Shown: positions 1 through 7,607, counted from the first letter of the stretch. The stretch: 9,496 nucleotides of DNA from JAQIBY01 sp046546095 (GCA_046546095.1 JBKGYK010000090.1:1-9496), one strand, 5' to 3'. Program-made: numbers and translations. Notes: a model not told the origin generated them from the letters alone.

Positions 1-110
1 CTTTGTGCCCTTTGTGGCTTAGTGGGAGCCAAATTTCCGCCCCTTGTGGAAAACTCTTTGTGTTCTTTGTGTCTTTGTGGGAGAAAAATAAATCTACTAC
101 TTTGTGGTAA
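1..110. repeat. Degenerate CTTTGTG-type intergenic repeat
   Basis: CTTTGTG occurs exactly six times, starting at 1, 10, 56, 65, 73 and 100, with degenerate copies near 18 (CTTAGTGG) and 42 (CCTTGTGG). The units are 8-9 bases apart within a block. Two 28-base blocks, 1-28 and 56-83, align without gaps at 24 of 28 positions, and a single unit closes the array at 100-108. The other strand reads as runs of CACAAAG. From memory, similar sequences lie scattered between genes in many environmental bacterial genomes, with no settled function that I know of. The array begins at the window edge, so it probably continues upstream. It lies just ahead of the symporter gene but does not resemble a promoter. 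It does not fit a CRISPR array: the blocks differ and are internally periodic. Confidence 0.75.
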
Positions 111-162
111 ACGAATGTTCGGGTTTGGATATAACGATAATTATTAAAATCTTTGAATTTCT

Positions 163-1611
163 ATGCACTGGATTGATGTAAGCATATTTGTCTTATACAT
201 GATAGCCATGCTCGGGATAGGCTATTACTTCCTGAAGCGCAACAAATCCACTGATGACTTTTACGTTGGCGGACGAAGCATGGGAGCTGGTCATGTAGGC
301 TTATCCGTGGTTGCCACCGATGTTGGTGGCGGATTTAGCATTGGACTTGGAGGACTGGGCTTTGCCATTGGTATTTCCGGTTCGTGGATGCTCTTTACCG
401 GCTTGCTGGGAGCCTGGCTTGCCGGTGTGTTTCTTGTACCTTTGGTTTATAGACTTGGCGTGAAACACAATTTTTACACATTCCCGCAAATGCTTAACTT
501 TTTCTACGACAAGCGTGTGGCCATGATTGCCGGTATCATTTCAGGCATTGGATACATTGGCTTTACAAGTTCACAAGTACTTGCAGGAGCTAAACTTGCA
601 TCTGCTACCTTCATCGACCTGAATCTGAATACAGCACTGGTTTTCATGGGAATCATTGCTGTGGTGTATACTGTTATGGGTGGATTGAAAGCCGTGATAT
701 ATACGGATACTGTTCAGTGGATTATTCTTATTGCCGGATTGACCCTAATAGGGATCCCGGTAGCCGGTAAAGCTGTTGGTGGCTGGGTCGCAGTAAAAGC
801 AACCTTGCCAGCAGAATTTTTGCAATTCGACAACCTTTCCTGGCAGCGTGCTGTCAAGTGGGTGGTTACCATTTTACCCATCTGGTTTGTTGGCATGACC
901 CTTTATCAGCGGATATACGCTTCAAAAGATGCAAAATCGGCCAAACGTGCCTGGTTCCTTGCCGGGATTTTTGAGTATCCCTTTATGGCATTTATGGGTG
1001 TGATTCTAGGAATATTTGCCCGTGTGGCTTTTGAAAACGGCATGTTTGCTGAGTGGGGATACCAGTTTAGTGGTGAGGTTGATGTAGAAATGGGGCTGCC
1101 CATTGTCCTTAGAAACACACTTCCCATTGGTCTCATGGGATTGATGATGTCTGCCTATTTTTCTGCAATCATGTCCACTGCAGATTCCTGCCTGATGGCA
1201 GCTTCCGGAAATCTGCTCAGTGACATTGGCATGAAACTGTTCAAAGTAGACCTTAAAGGAAAAAAACTCCTGCGTGCCAGTCAGCTTGTAACCCTGTTGA
1301 TAGGTGTGCTTGCCATACTCATTGCCCTTAACCTGCAAAATGTGTTGGAACTGATGCTGTATTCTTATGCGTTTATGGTTTCGGGACTGTTTATCCCTGT
1401 GCTTGTGGCTCTGATTTACAAAAAACCGAACGCATCGGCAGCCATTGTTGCCATGTTGGGTGGGGGGAGTATGACGGTTGCATTGACTTTCTTTGAAAAA
1501 TTGCCATTTGGCTTGGATGCAAATGTGTTTGGATTGATTTTTTCTGCAATTTTGTACTTCAGTTTACATTACATTTTGAAAAGCAAAGGAAAGACACCGA
1601 TATATGGATAA
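163..1611 (+). CDS. Sodium:solute symporter (SSS family)
   Basis: This 482-residue integral membrane protein belongs to the sodium/solute symporter family (TC 2.A.21), which couples inward sodium flow to uptake of sugars, amino acids, organic acids, nucleosides or vitamins. Hydrophobic helices recur along its whole length. Family marks seen are DDFYVGGRSMGAG at 31-43 after the first helix, a glycine-rich stretch at 55-72, YTVMGGLKAVIYTDTVQW at 169-186, and SAYFSAIMSTADSCLMA at 330-346. By analogy with vSGLT, S338 and T339 would sit at the Na2 sodium site. Length is near the low end for the family, and no C-terminal regulatory domain is present. The ATG at 163 leaves a normal N-terminus with helix 1 directly after it. 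The stop overlaps the next start by 8 bases, pointing to co-translation with the amidohydrolase, whose substrate it may import. The substrate itself cannot be told from the sequence. Confidence 0.93.
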   Translation: MHWIDVSIFVLYMIAMLGIGYYFLKRNKSTDDFYVGGRSMGAGHVGLSVVATDVGGGFSIGLGGLGFAIGISGSWMLFTGLLGAWLAGVFLVPLVYRLGVKHNFYTFPQMLNFFYDKRVAMIAGIISGIGYIGFTSSQVLAGAKLASATFIDLNLNTALVFMGIIAVVYTVMGGLKAVIYTDTVQWIILIAGLTLIGIPVAGKAVGGWVAVKATLPAEFLQFDNLSWQRAVKWVVTILPIWFVGMTLYQRIYASKDAKSAKRAWFLAGIFEYPFMAFMGVILGIFARVAFENGMFAEWGYQFSGEVDVEMGLPIVLRNTLPIGLMGLMMSAYFSAIMSTADSCLMAASGNLLSDIGMKLFKVDLKGKKLLRASQLVTLLIGVLAILIALNLQNVLELMLYSYAFMVSGLFIPVLVALIYKKPNASAAIVAMLGGGSMTVALTFFEKLPFGLDANVFGLIFSAILYFSLHYILKSKGKTPIYG

Positions 1612-2743
1612 AAACCTGCATAAAACCCTCATTGATTTTCGTCATGAAATTCATAAACACCCTGATGTGTCTGGTGATGAGAAGAATACTGCATCCAGAA
1701 TGTGGGACTTTTTCAAACAGTTTAATCCGGATGAAATCGTTGAGAATATTGGCACCTATGGCCTGGCTGTAATTTTCGACAGCAAAAAAACCGGACCCAT
1801 CACTATGTTCCGCAGTGAACTGGATGCTCTGCCCATCGGTGAAATCAATACATTTGCCCACAAATCTGTTTACGACGGAAAAGGACACAAATGCGGCCAC
1901 GACGGGCATATGGTAATGGTTGCCGGACTGGCTGCCTTGCTAAAGGAAAATCCCCCCAAAAAGGGCAAGGTAATCCTGATGTATCAGCCTGAAGAAGAAA
2001 CGGGTACCGGGGCTGTCAAAATGCTGAATGATAAAAAATTCCGGGATTTGAATCCTGATTACATGTTTTCACTTCACAACCTTCCGGGAGTTGAGTTGGG
2101 CGAGGTAAGGTGTAAACCCGGCGTGTTTGCTTCTGCTTCTGTGGGAATGATTGTTCGCATGAAAGGCAAAACTTCACATGCTGCAGAACCCGAAAACGGT
2201 AATTCTCCGGCCCTTGCTATGGCATCCCTGGTGCAGGAAATGGAATGCCTGACTCAAAAGCTTACCTTAAAGGATTTTTCTCTGGTCACAACCATACATG
2301 CACGCCTGGGAGAAATTGCGTTTGGTACAACCCCGGGATATGCTGAAGTGATGGCTACATTACGTGCTTATCGTAACGAAGACCTTGATAAACTCAAATC
2401 TGCAGCAGAGCAAAAAGTGAAGGATATTACAAAACCCCGGCAGCTTGAAGCAGAAATTGAGTGGGTGGAGGAATTTTCATCTACTGTGAATCAGAAAGAA
2501 GCTGTCGATGCAATAAAGCATGCAGCCAAAGAGAATGAACTGAAATATACAGCCATGCAGCAGCCATATCGCTGGTCTGAAGATTTTGGCTATTTTCTGC
2601 AGGAGTATCCCGGTGCCATGTTTGGCCTGGGGAGTGGAGCAAACCAGCCGCAGTTGCACAATCCTGATTATGATTTTCCTGATGACCTGATCCCCAAGGG
2701 TACAGGTATGTTTTTTTCCATTTTGAAACAATACAATTCTTAA
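1604..2743 (+). CDS. M20-family amidohydrolase (M20D type)
   Basis: This 379-residue cytoplasmic metallohydrolase belongs to the M20D group, which includes hippurate hydrolase, indole-acetyl-amino-acid hydrolase and N-acetyl-diaminopimelate deacetylase. These enzymes split an acyl group from an amino acid. Visible motifs are HKHPDVSGDE at 17-26, LDALPIGE at 73-80, the metal site GHKCGHDGHM at 94-103 (C97 and H99 as ligands), YQPEEETGTGA at 127-137 with the catalytic and metal glutamates, LHN with H158, SHAAEP at 191-196 in the dimerisation-domain region, and a C-terminal LHNPDYDFPDD with H352. All expected metal ligands are present and the length is normal. There is no signal peptide. The start codon overlaps the symporter stop (ATGGATAA), and the racemase follows after 3 bases. 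The context suggests it releases a free amino acid that the racemase then uses. Exact substrate unknown. Confidence 0.92.
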   Translation: MDKNLHKTLIDFRHEIHKHPDVSGDEKNTASRMWDFFKQFNPDEIVENIGTYGLAVIFDSKKTGPITMFRSELDALPIGEINTFAHKSVYDGKGHKCGHDGHMVMVAGLAALLKENPPKKGKVILMYQPEEETGTGAVKMLNDKKFRDLNPDYMFSLHNLPGVELGEVRCKPGVFASASVGMIVRMKGKTSHAAEPENGNSPALAMASLVQEMECLTQKLTLKDFSLVTTIHARLGEIAFGTTPGYAEVMATLRAYRNEDLDKLKSAAEQKVKDITKPRQLEAEIEWVEEFSSTVNQKEAVDAIKHAAKENELKYTAMQQPYRWSEDFGYFLQEYPGAMFGLGSGANQPQLHNPDYDFPDDLIPKGTGMFFSILKQYNS

Positions 2744-2746
2744 TCC

Positions 2747-3904
2747 ATGTTTCAGACCTCGGTTTTGCATATCAATAAACAGGCACTCATCAATAACCTG
2801 GAATTCATCAAAAAACTGGTGGGCAAGAAAACCCGGATATCATCTGTGATTAAGGGCAATGCTTACGGCCATGGAATTGAAGTCTTTGTCCCCCTGGCCG
2901 AATACTGTGGTATTAGCCATTTTTCTGTGTTTAATGCTGATGAAGCCCTGCGTGCGCACAAAGCCAGTCAGCAAAAATCCGGGATTATGATCATGGGCAT
3001 GATTGATACCCATGAACTTGATTGGGCTATCGAAAATGACATTGAATTTTTTGTGTTTGAGTTTGATCGTCTCTTTGAAGCCATTGAAGCTGCTAAGCGG
3101 CAAAATAAACCGGCGCGGATTCACCTTGAAATGGAAACCGGAATGAACCGTACCGGTTTTGACGAACGGGATGCAGGGAAAGTCATTCAGGTGCTCCAGA
3201 ACAATAAAAAATACTACATCCTGGAGGGCATATGTACGCATTTTGCCGGAGCTGAAAGCATCGCCAATTATGCCAGGATACTGAATCAGCAAAAGAGGTA
3301 TAAAAAATATCTGAAACAATTTCGCAGAAACGGCTTGAAGCCCAAATACCGACACGTCGCCAGCTCAGCAGCAACCATTGCCTATCCTGATGCCCAATTG
3401 GATATGGTGCGAATTGGTATCATGCAATATGGTTTCTGGCCGAGTCCTGAAATATTTATCAATTACATTAGCAATAAAGAAGACAAAAGTGATCCCCTGG
3501 ATCGGATTCTGACATGGAAATCCAGGGTTATGGACACAAAATACGTGAAAACCGGTGAATTTATCAGCTACGGCACCAGTTATATGGCCCGCAACAACAT
3601 GAAAATTGCTACCATCCCGGTAGGATATGCCCATGGCTACAGCCGTTCCTTGTCACATCAGGGCCGGGTGCTGATCAATGGCCATCGGGTGGATATTGTG
3701 GGTAATGTAAATATGAATCTCCTGATTGTGAAAATTTCGGACATTCCCGAAACCAAAAAAGGTGATGAAGTAGTACTGATCGGTAAACAAAACGGATCGG
3801 AAATTACCGTGGCTTCATTCAGTGAGTTCAGTAATCAGTTGAATTATGAAATGCTGACCCGTTTGCCTGCCGAAATCCCGCGGATCGTGGATGTCGATCT
3901 GTAA
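2747..3904 (+). CDS. alr: Alanine racemase-like PLP enzyme (fold type III)
   Basis: This 385-residue protein has the alanine racemase architecture: an N-terminal PLP barrel, then a beta domain. PLP-binding K36 lies in VIKGNAYGHG at 34-43. ETGMNRTGF at 130-138 carries R135, THFAGAE at 164-170 carries H165, and VRIGIMQYG at 221-229 carries the arginine (R222) facing the pyridine nitrogen. The catalytic tyrosine is Y275 in ISYGTSY, and Y294 lies in GYAHGYSR at 293-300. Alr enzymes interconvert L- and D-alanine for peptidoglycan. Several usual residues differ here: the lysine often carbamylated in Alr is E128 (HLEMETGM), GYADGYPR has become GYAHGYSR, and the substrate-side CMDQ has become NMNL at 322-325. 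These changes leave the true substrate open; a broader or different amino acid is possible. It starts 3 bases after the amidohydrolase stop and is probably co-transcribed with it. The family call is firm, alanine as substrate is not. Confidence 0.88.
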   Translation: MFQTSVLHINKQALINNLEFIKKLVGKKTRISSVIKGNAYGHGIEVFVPLAEYCGISHFSVFNADEALRAHKASQQKSGIMIMGMIDTHELDWAIENDIEFFVFEFDRLFEAIEAAKRQNKPARIHLEMETGMNRTGFDERDAGKVIQVLQNNKKYYILEGICTHFAGAESIANYARILNQQKRYKKYLKQFRRNGLKPKYRHVASSAATIAYPDAQLDMVRIGIMQYGFWPSPEIFINYISNKEDKSDPLDRILTWKSRVMDTKYVKTGEFISYGTSYMARNNMKIATIPVGYAHGYSRSLSHQGRVLINGHRVDIVGNVNMNLLIVKISDIPETKKGDEVVLIGKQNGSEITVASFSEFSNQLNYEMLTRLPAEIPRIVDVDL

Positions 3905-3951
3905 GTTTCACAATGCTATCATCCATGACGATCAAGACAGCTAAACTGTTG

Positions 3952-4602
3952 CTACAAAATCATACCGTCTTTAATCGTTAGCTTGCGGTCTGTAAGCTTT
4001 GCATGGTCTTCATTGTGAGTAACAATGATGAAAGTCTGGTCGAAATCTTTTCTCAGTTCTTTAAATATGCGATATAACTCAAGACTGTTTTTGGAATCCA
4101 GATTCCCGGAGGGTTCGTCGGCCAAAACAACAGCAGGATCATTTATCAGGGAACGGGCGATGGCTACACGTTGTTTTTCGCCGCCGGATAACTCCGATGG
4201 CTTATGATGCAAACGCTCTGCAAGTCCGAGACGTAACAAAAGGTCATTGGCTTTTCTCTCTGTGCTTTGTTTGGAAAAATTGCCGATATATCCTGGAATA
4301 CAAGTGTTCTCAAGTGCTGTAAATTCCGGTAGAAGATGATGAAACTGAAACACAAAACCTATGGACTGATTGCGAAAAGCTGCCAGTTTCTTTTCACCCA
4401 GATTATGGCAATTCACATTGTTGATAATTACTTTTCCGTTATCCGGTTTCATTAAAGTTCCTATGATTTGGAGCAGGGTTGTCTTGCCGGCACCGCTTTC
4501 CCCGACAATCGATATCATCTCACTTTTCTTCACTTCCAAATCTATACCTTTCAGTACTTCAAGACTGCCAAAGGATTTGCGGATGTTTTCAACACGTATC
4601 AT
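3952..4602 (-). CDS. lolD: ABC transporter ATPase, LolD type
   Basis: This is the ATP-binding subunit of a LolCDE/MacB-type transporter, which in the Lol system extracts lipoproteins from the inner membrane for passage to the outer membrane. Counting from the chosen ATG (216 residues), the Walker A motif GESGAGKTT is at 34-42, the Q-loop with Q86 is in FQFHHLLPEFTALEN (a LolD-like sequence), the signature LSGGEKQRVAIARSL is at 138-152, Walker B with VVLADEPSGNLDS starts at 158, and the H-loop histidine is at 196. A TTG six codons upstream (4620) could start a longer form, but the ATG gives the usual beginning (MIRVENIRKSFG), and a promoter -7 box overlaps the TTG. No LolC/E permease gene is next to it, so the membrane partner must be elsewhere. 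It converges on the racemase gene with a 47-base gap and is divergent from dnaB. Confidence 0.9.
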   Translation of the reverse strand: MIRVENIRKSFGSLEVLKGIDLEVKKSEMISIVGESGAGKTTLLQIIGTLMKPDNGKVIINNVNCHNLGEKKLAAFRNQSIGFVFQFHHLLPEFTALENTCIPGYIGNFSKQSTERKANDLLLRLGLAERLHHKPSELSGGEKQRVAIARSLINDPAVVLADEPSGNLDSKNSLELYRIFKELRKDFDQTFIIVTHNEDHAKLTDRKLTIKDGMIL

Positions 4603-4617
4603 AAAAAAATGTTTGTT

Positions 4618-4647
4618 CAAAGTTAATAATTATAAGATATTCGCAAC
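4618..4647 (-). promoter_or_regulatory. Putative Bacteroidota promoter of the lolD-type gene
   Basis: On the minus strand, TAACTTTG (4625 down to 4618) matches the TAnnTTTG -7 box of the Bacteroidota primary sigma factor. A GTTG at 4647-4644 stands as an imperfect -33 element (consensus TTTG), with an 18-base spacer against the usual 19 or so. Transcription would begin roughly 5-8 bases downstream, leaving a leader of about 10 bases before the ATG at 4602. This would leave out the alternative TTG start at 4620. Confidence 0.45.
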
Positions 4648-4783
4648 CCGTTTTCTGGTGAGAATGTTATTTTTATTATCTCAGAAAAATAAAATTGTCA
4701 AATGATAACTGTTTCTTTTTGTGAACATTGGCATTTTGCGATTTGACAGGAAAAATTTTGTTACGCTCAAAAATTGATTGTAT

Positions 4784-6307
4784 ATGGCTGAAAAGAAACG
4801 CAACCCGAAGAAAAAATCGGTAGATGAACTGAATGAGGTGTATGGTAAAATGCAACCCCAGGCAGTTGATATTGAGGAAGTATTGCTGGGAGCTCTTATG
4901 CTGGAACAGGATGCAGTGCTTCTGGTAATTGATATTCTTACAGAAGACAGCTTTTATAAAGATGAACATAAACTGATCTTTAAAGCAATACTTGACCTTG
5001 CAAAACACCAGGAACCTGTAGATATCCTTACCGTAACCGAGCGTTTGCGTTCTCAGGCTAAGCTGGATGAAGCAGGCGGACCGCATTACGTTTCTGAACT
5101 TACCAACCGGGTGGCAACCGCTGCACATGTGGAATTTCATGCCAAAATCATTCAGCAAAAATATATCCAGCGCATGTTGATTCAGGCCTCTTCACAAATT
5201 CAGAAACGGGCTTTTGACGAATCCGAAGATGTGGAAAATCTGATCAATTATGCTGAAAATGAAATTTTTCAGATTTCTGAAGGCAATATCAAAAAGGAAA
5301 CCGTTGTCATCAATAAATTGATAGGTCAGGCCATTGAAATGGTGGAAGAGGCCAGCAAACGTGAAGATGGCCTTTCGGGTATTCCCAGCGGATTCTCCGA
5401 ACTTGACCGCTACACCTCCGGCTGGCAACCTTCTGACTTGGTGATTATTGCGGCACGCCCGGCAATGGGTAAAACAGCCTTTGTGCTTTCAATGGCAAGA
5501 AATATCGCTGTTGAACATAACTATCCAGTAGCCCTTTTCAGCCTTGAAATGTCTTCCCTCCAATTGGTTACCCGTTTGATTTCCGCCGAAACCGAATTGT
5601 CCGGAACAAAGCTCAGAAACGGTGACCTGCACGGCCACGAATGGGAACAACTTGATGCCAAGGTCAAAGCCCTGGAGAAAGCTCCGGTTTATATTGATGA
5701 TACACCTGCCATTTCAATATTTGAGCTGAGAGCAAAAGCACGACGGCTGGTACAGGCTCACGGCATAAAGTTGATTGTTATTGATTACCTGCAGCTGATG
5801 ACGGCCAATGTTGATTCCGGTGGGAGCCGGGAACATGAGGTGTCTATGATTTCACGTAGCCTGAAAGCCATTGCCAAAGAACTCAATGTACCAATCATTT
5901 CACTGTCCCAGCTCAACCGTTCTGTAGAAACCAGGGGCGGGGATAAACGCCCGCAATTGTCTGACCTGAGAGAATCCGGTGCAATTGAACAGGATGCCGA
6001 TATGGTGCTCTTTCTCCACAGACCGGAATACTACGAAATCTACGAAGATGAAGAAGGCAATTCCCTCATGGGGATGGCCGAAGTCATACTGGCAAAACAC
6101 CGTAATGGTGCCACAGGAAGCGTTTACCTCGAGTTTGTTTCTGAATTTGCCAAATTTAAAGATAAACAGGAAACCCTTGATCCGTCCGGAATGGTGATGC
6201 CTTCCAAAATGAATAGCGAAGGCGGTGGCGATATGCCTGTCAATGATGCCTTTGGTGGCAATACTGCTGAGGATGATGAGGAGGATGACGACCCGCTTGC
6301 CTTTTGA
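4784..6307 (+). CDS. dnaB: Replicative DNA helicase DnaB
   Basis: This is the hexameric helicase that unwinds DNA ahead of the replication fork and contacts primase (507 residues from the ATG at 4784). The N-terminal primase-interacting domain starts near QPQAVDIEEVLLGALMLEQD (24-43). The RecA-like C-terminal domain has Walker A ARPAMGKTAF at 224-233 (K230), Walker B LIVIDYLQL at 330-338, SLSQLNRSVETRGGDKRP at 373-390, LRESGAIEQDADMVLFLHRPEYY at about 395-417, and the arginine-finger region KHRNG at 438-442 (R440). The protein ends in a long linker and an acidic tail with DDEEDDDPLAF. There is no intein; all motifs are continuous. A TTG two codons upstream (4778) is a less likely start. The 5' gap shared with the divergent lolD-type gene must hold its promoter, but I see no clear TAnnTTTG box on the plus strand. 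A secreted-protein gene follows after 34 bases. Confidence 0.97.
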   Translation: MAEKKRNPKKKSVDELNEVYGKMQPQAVDIEEVLLGALMLEQDAVLLVIDILTEDSFYKDEHKLIFKAILDLAKHQEPVDILTVTERLRSQAKLDEAGGPHYVSELTNRVATAAHVEFHAKIIQQKYIQRMLIQASSQIQKRAFDESEDVENLINYAENEIFQISEGNIKKETVVINKLIGQAIEMVEEASKREDGLSGIPSGFSELDRYTSGWQPSDLVIIAARPAMGKTAFVLSMARNIAVEHNYPVALFSLEMSSLQLVTRLISAETELSGTKLRNGDLHGHEWEQLDAKVKALEKAPVYIDDTPAISIFELRAKARRLVQAHGIKLIVIDYLQLMTANVDSGGSREHEVSMISRSLKAIAKELNVPIISLSQLNRSVETRGGDKRPQLSDLRESGAIEQDADMVLFLHRPEYYEIYEDEEGNSLMGMAEVILAKHRNGATGSVYLEFVSEFAKFKDKQETLDPSGMVMPSKMNSEGGGDMPVNDAFGGNTAEDDEEDDDPLAF

Positions 6308-6341
6308 TAAAACAATTTACAGGATTTTCCGTTAACATGAT

Positions 6342-7607
6342 ATGAGAAAAATTCAATATATACTGCTTACTCTTCTTGTGGCTTTGCTGGTCAATGCTGC
6401 TCAGGGTGCTTACCTGCTTATTCCCATGGATGATTCCCAGGAAAATCATCTGAAAGCATACGGCATTACCTACTGGACACTGCAAAATGATGTGGACTCC
6501 TGGTGGTTGCTGAATTACAGAGGTGGATCCTTCCTTATCCCTCATTATCCCGATATAGAAAATGAATGTGTCATCAGGGGAGTATCCTATAAAATAATTG
6601 CAGATGCCCAGAAAAATCAGATATTCTCCGAAATTTCCGGCGAAGATGTCAATATGGAAAGCATCAAGCTGGAAAAAGCCCCCAAAATAGCAGTTTATTC
6701 ACCTCCCGGGAAACAACCCTGGGATGACGCGGTAACACTGGCACTTACCTATGCGGAAATTCCGTATGATGTGGTTTATGATACTGAAATTGTTGAAGGA
6801 AAACTGGCAAATTACGATTGGCTGCACCTGCACCACGAAGATTTTACCGGTCAGTACGGAAAATTTTATGGGGCATACCGCCACATGCAATGGTACCAGC
6901 AGCAAAAAAGCGATGCAGAAGCACTGGCTGGCAGTCTGGGATTCGAGAAAGTAAGCGAATTGAAACTTTTCGTGGCCAAGACAATTAAATCATACATTTC
7001 ACAAGGTGGGTTTTTGTTTGCCATGTGCTCTGCAACAGACTCCTTTGATATCGCCCTGGCTGCTGATGATGTGGATATCTGCGAACCCATGTTTGACGGA
7101 GACCCCGCAGATCCCAACGCACAGGAAAAGCTTGACTACTCAAATTGCCTCGCTTTTCGGGATTTTACCCTGAAAATGAACCCATACGAGTATGAATACT
7201 CAAACATTGATGTAACACAAACCCGAAAACTGTCAGAAGATGAAGACTATTTTACACTCTTTGAGTTTTCCGCAAAATGGGACCCGGTGCCTACTATGTT
7301 ATGTCAAAATCACACCTTCATGGTCAAAGGATTTATGGGACAAACCACAGCCTATAACTCAGAACTGATAAAGCCGGATGTCCTGATAATGGGTGAAAAT
7401 AAGGCGGCAGGCGAAGCACGTTACCTGCACGGAGAGTTTGGTAATGGTACCTGGACGTTCCTCGGTGGACACGATCCCGAAGATTACCGCCACTTTGTCG
7501 GCGATGAAAAAACGGAACTGGAGTTGCATCCCAATTCTCCCGGCTATCGTCTGATCCTGAACAACATTTTGTTCCCCGCTGCCAAAAAGAAAAAAATCAA
7601 GACCTAG
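6342..7607 (+). CDS. Conserved secreted protein labelled 'asparagine synthetase B' in Bacteroidota
   Basis: This 421-residue protein has a signal peptide (MRKIQYILLTLLVALLVNAAQG), probably cut near residues 20-22, so the mature part starts at about AYLLIPMDDSQ. It matches, from memory, a highly conserved Bacteroidota family that databases often call asparagine synthetase B. None of that enzyme's marks are present: no N-terminal catalytic cysteine following Met1, no PP-loop ATP motif, and it is exported. What can be seen are KAYGITYWTLQND (38-50), WLLNYRGGSFLIP (55-67), KIAVYSPPGKQPWDDAVTLA (115-134), YDWLHLHHEDFTGQYGKF (158-175), GGFLFAMCSATDSFDIALA (222-240, C229), and near the end FLGGHDPEDYRH (373-384). 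The middle resembles a class I glutamine-amidotransferase-like or ThuA-like fold, with C229 at the turn where such proteins place their nucleophile; this is inference. The tail is lysine-rich. It probably shares a transcript with dnaB. Its 3' end overlaps the convergent methyltransferase gene. Confidence 0.85.
   Translation: MRKIQYILLTLLVALLVNAAQGAYLLIPMDDSQENHLKAYGITYWTLQNDVDSWWLLNYRGGSFLIPHYPDIENECVIRGVSYKIIADAQKNQIFSEISGEDVNMESIKLEKAPKIAVYSPPGKQPWDDAVTLALTYAEIPYDVVYDTEIVEGKLANYDWLHLHHEDFTGQYGKFYGAYRHMQWYQQQKSDAEALAGSLGFEKVSELKLFVAKTIKSYISQGGFLFAMCSATDSFDIALAADDVDICEPMFDGDPADPNAQEKLDYSNCLAFRDFTLKMNPYEYEYSNIDVTQTRKLSEDEDYFTLFEFSAKWDPVPTMLCQNHTFMVKGFMGQTTAYNSELIKPDVLIMGENKAAGEARYLHGEFGNGTWTFLGGHDPEDYRHFVGDEKTELELHPNSPGYRLILNNILFPAAKKKKIKT

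Noticed and set aside
1..110. Possible CRISPR array, from two 28-base blocks with a 27-base gap
   Set aside because: The blocks differ at 4 of 28 positions, are themselves built of 8-9 base units, and no third block occurs at the expected offset (111 onward). No cas genes are in the window.
124..155. Possible promoter just upstream of the symporter: TTTG at 124, AATCTTTG at 148
   Set aside because: The -7 box misses the TA start of TAnnTTTG by one base, and it ends only 7 bases before the ATG, which would give a leaderless transcript. Too weak to annotate.
3937..3949. Hairpin ACAG-CTAAA-CTGT between the convergent racemase and lolD-type genes
   Set aside because: The stem is only 4 pairs, extended at most by a G-T wobble, with no U-tract. 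It is not a convincing terminator.
4603..4620. Upstream TTG start for the lolD-type gene, adding six residues
   Set aside because: The ATG at 4602 gives the usual family N-terminus, and the predicted -7 box covers the TTG, so it would lie outside the transcript.
4778..4783. TTG start two codons ahead of the dnaB ATG
   Set aside because: It adds only two residues and a rarer start codon with no supporting signal; the ATG at 4784 is preferred.
6342..7607. Asparagine synthetase function for the secreted protein
   Set aside because: It has an N-terminal signal peptide and lacks both the glutaminase cysteine after the initiator methionine and the ATP pyrophosphatase loop.
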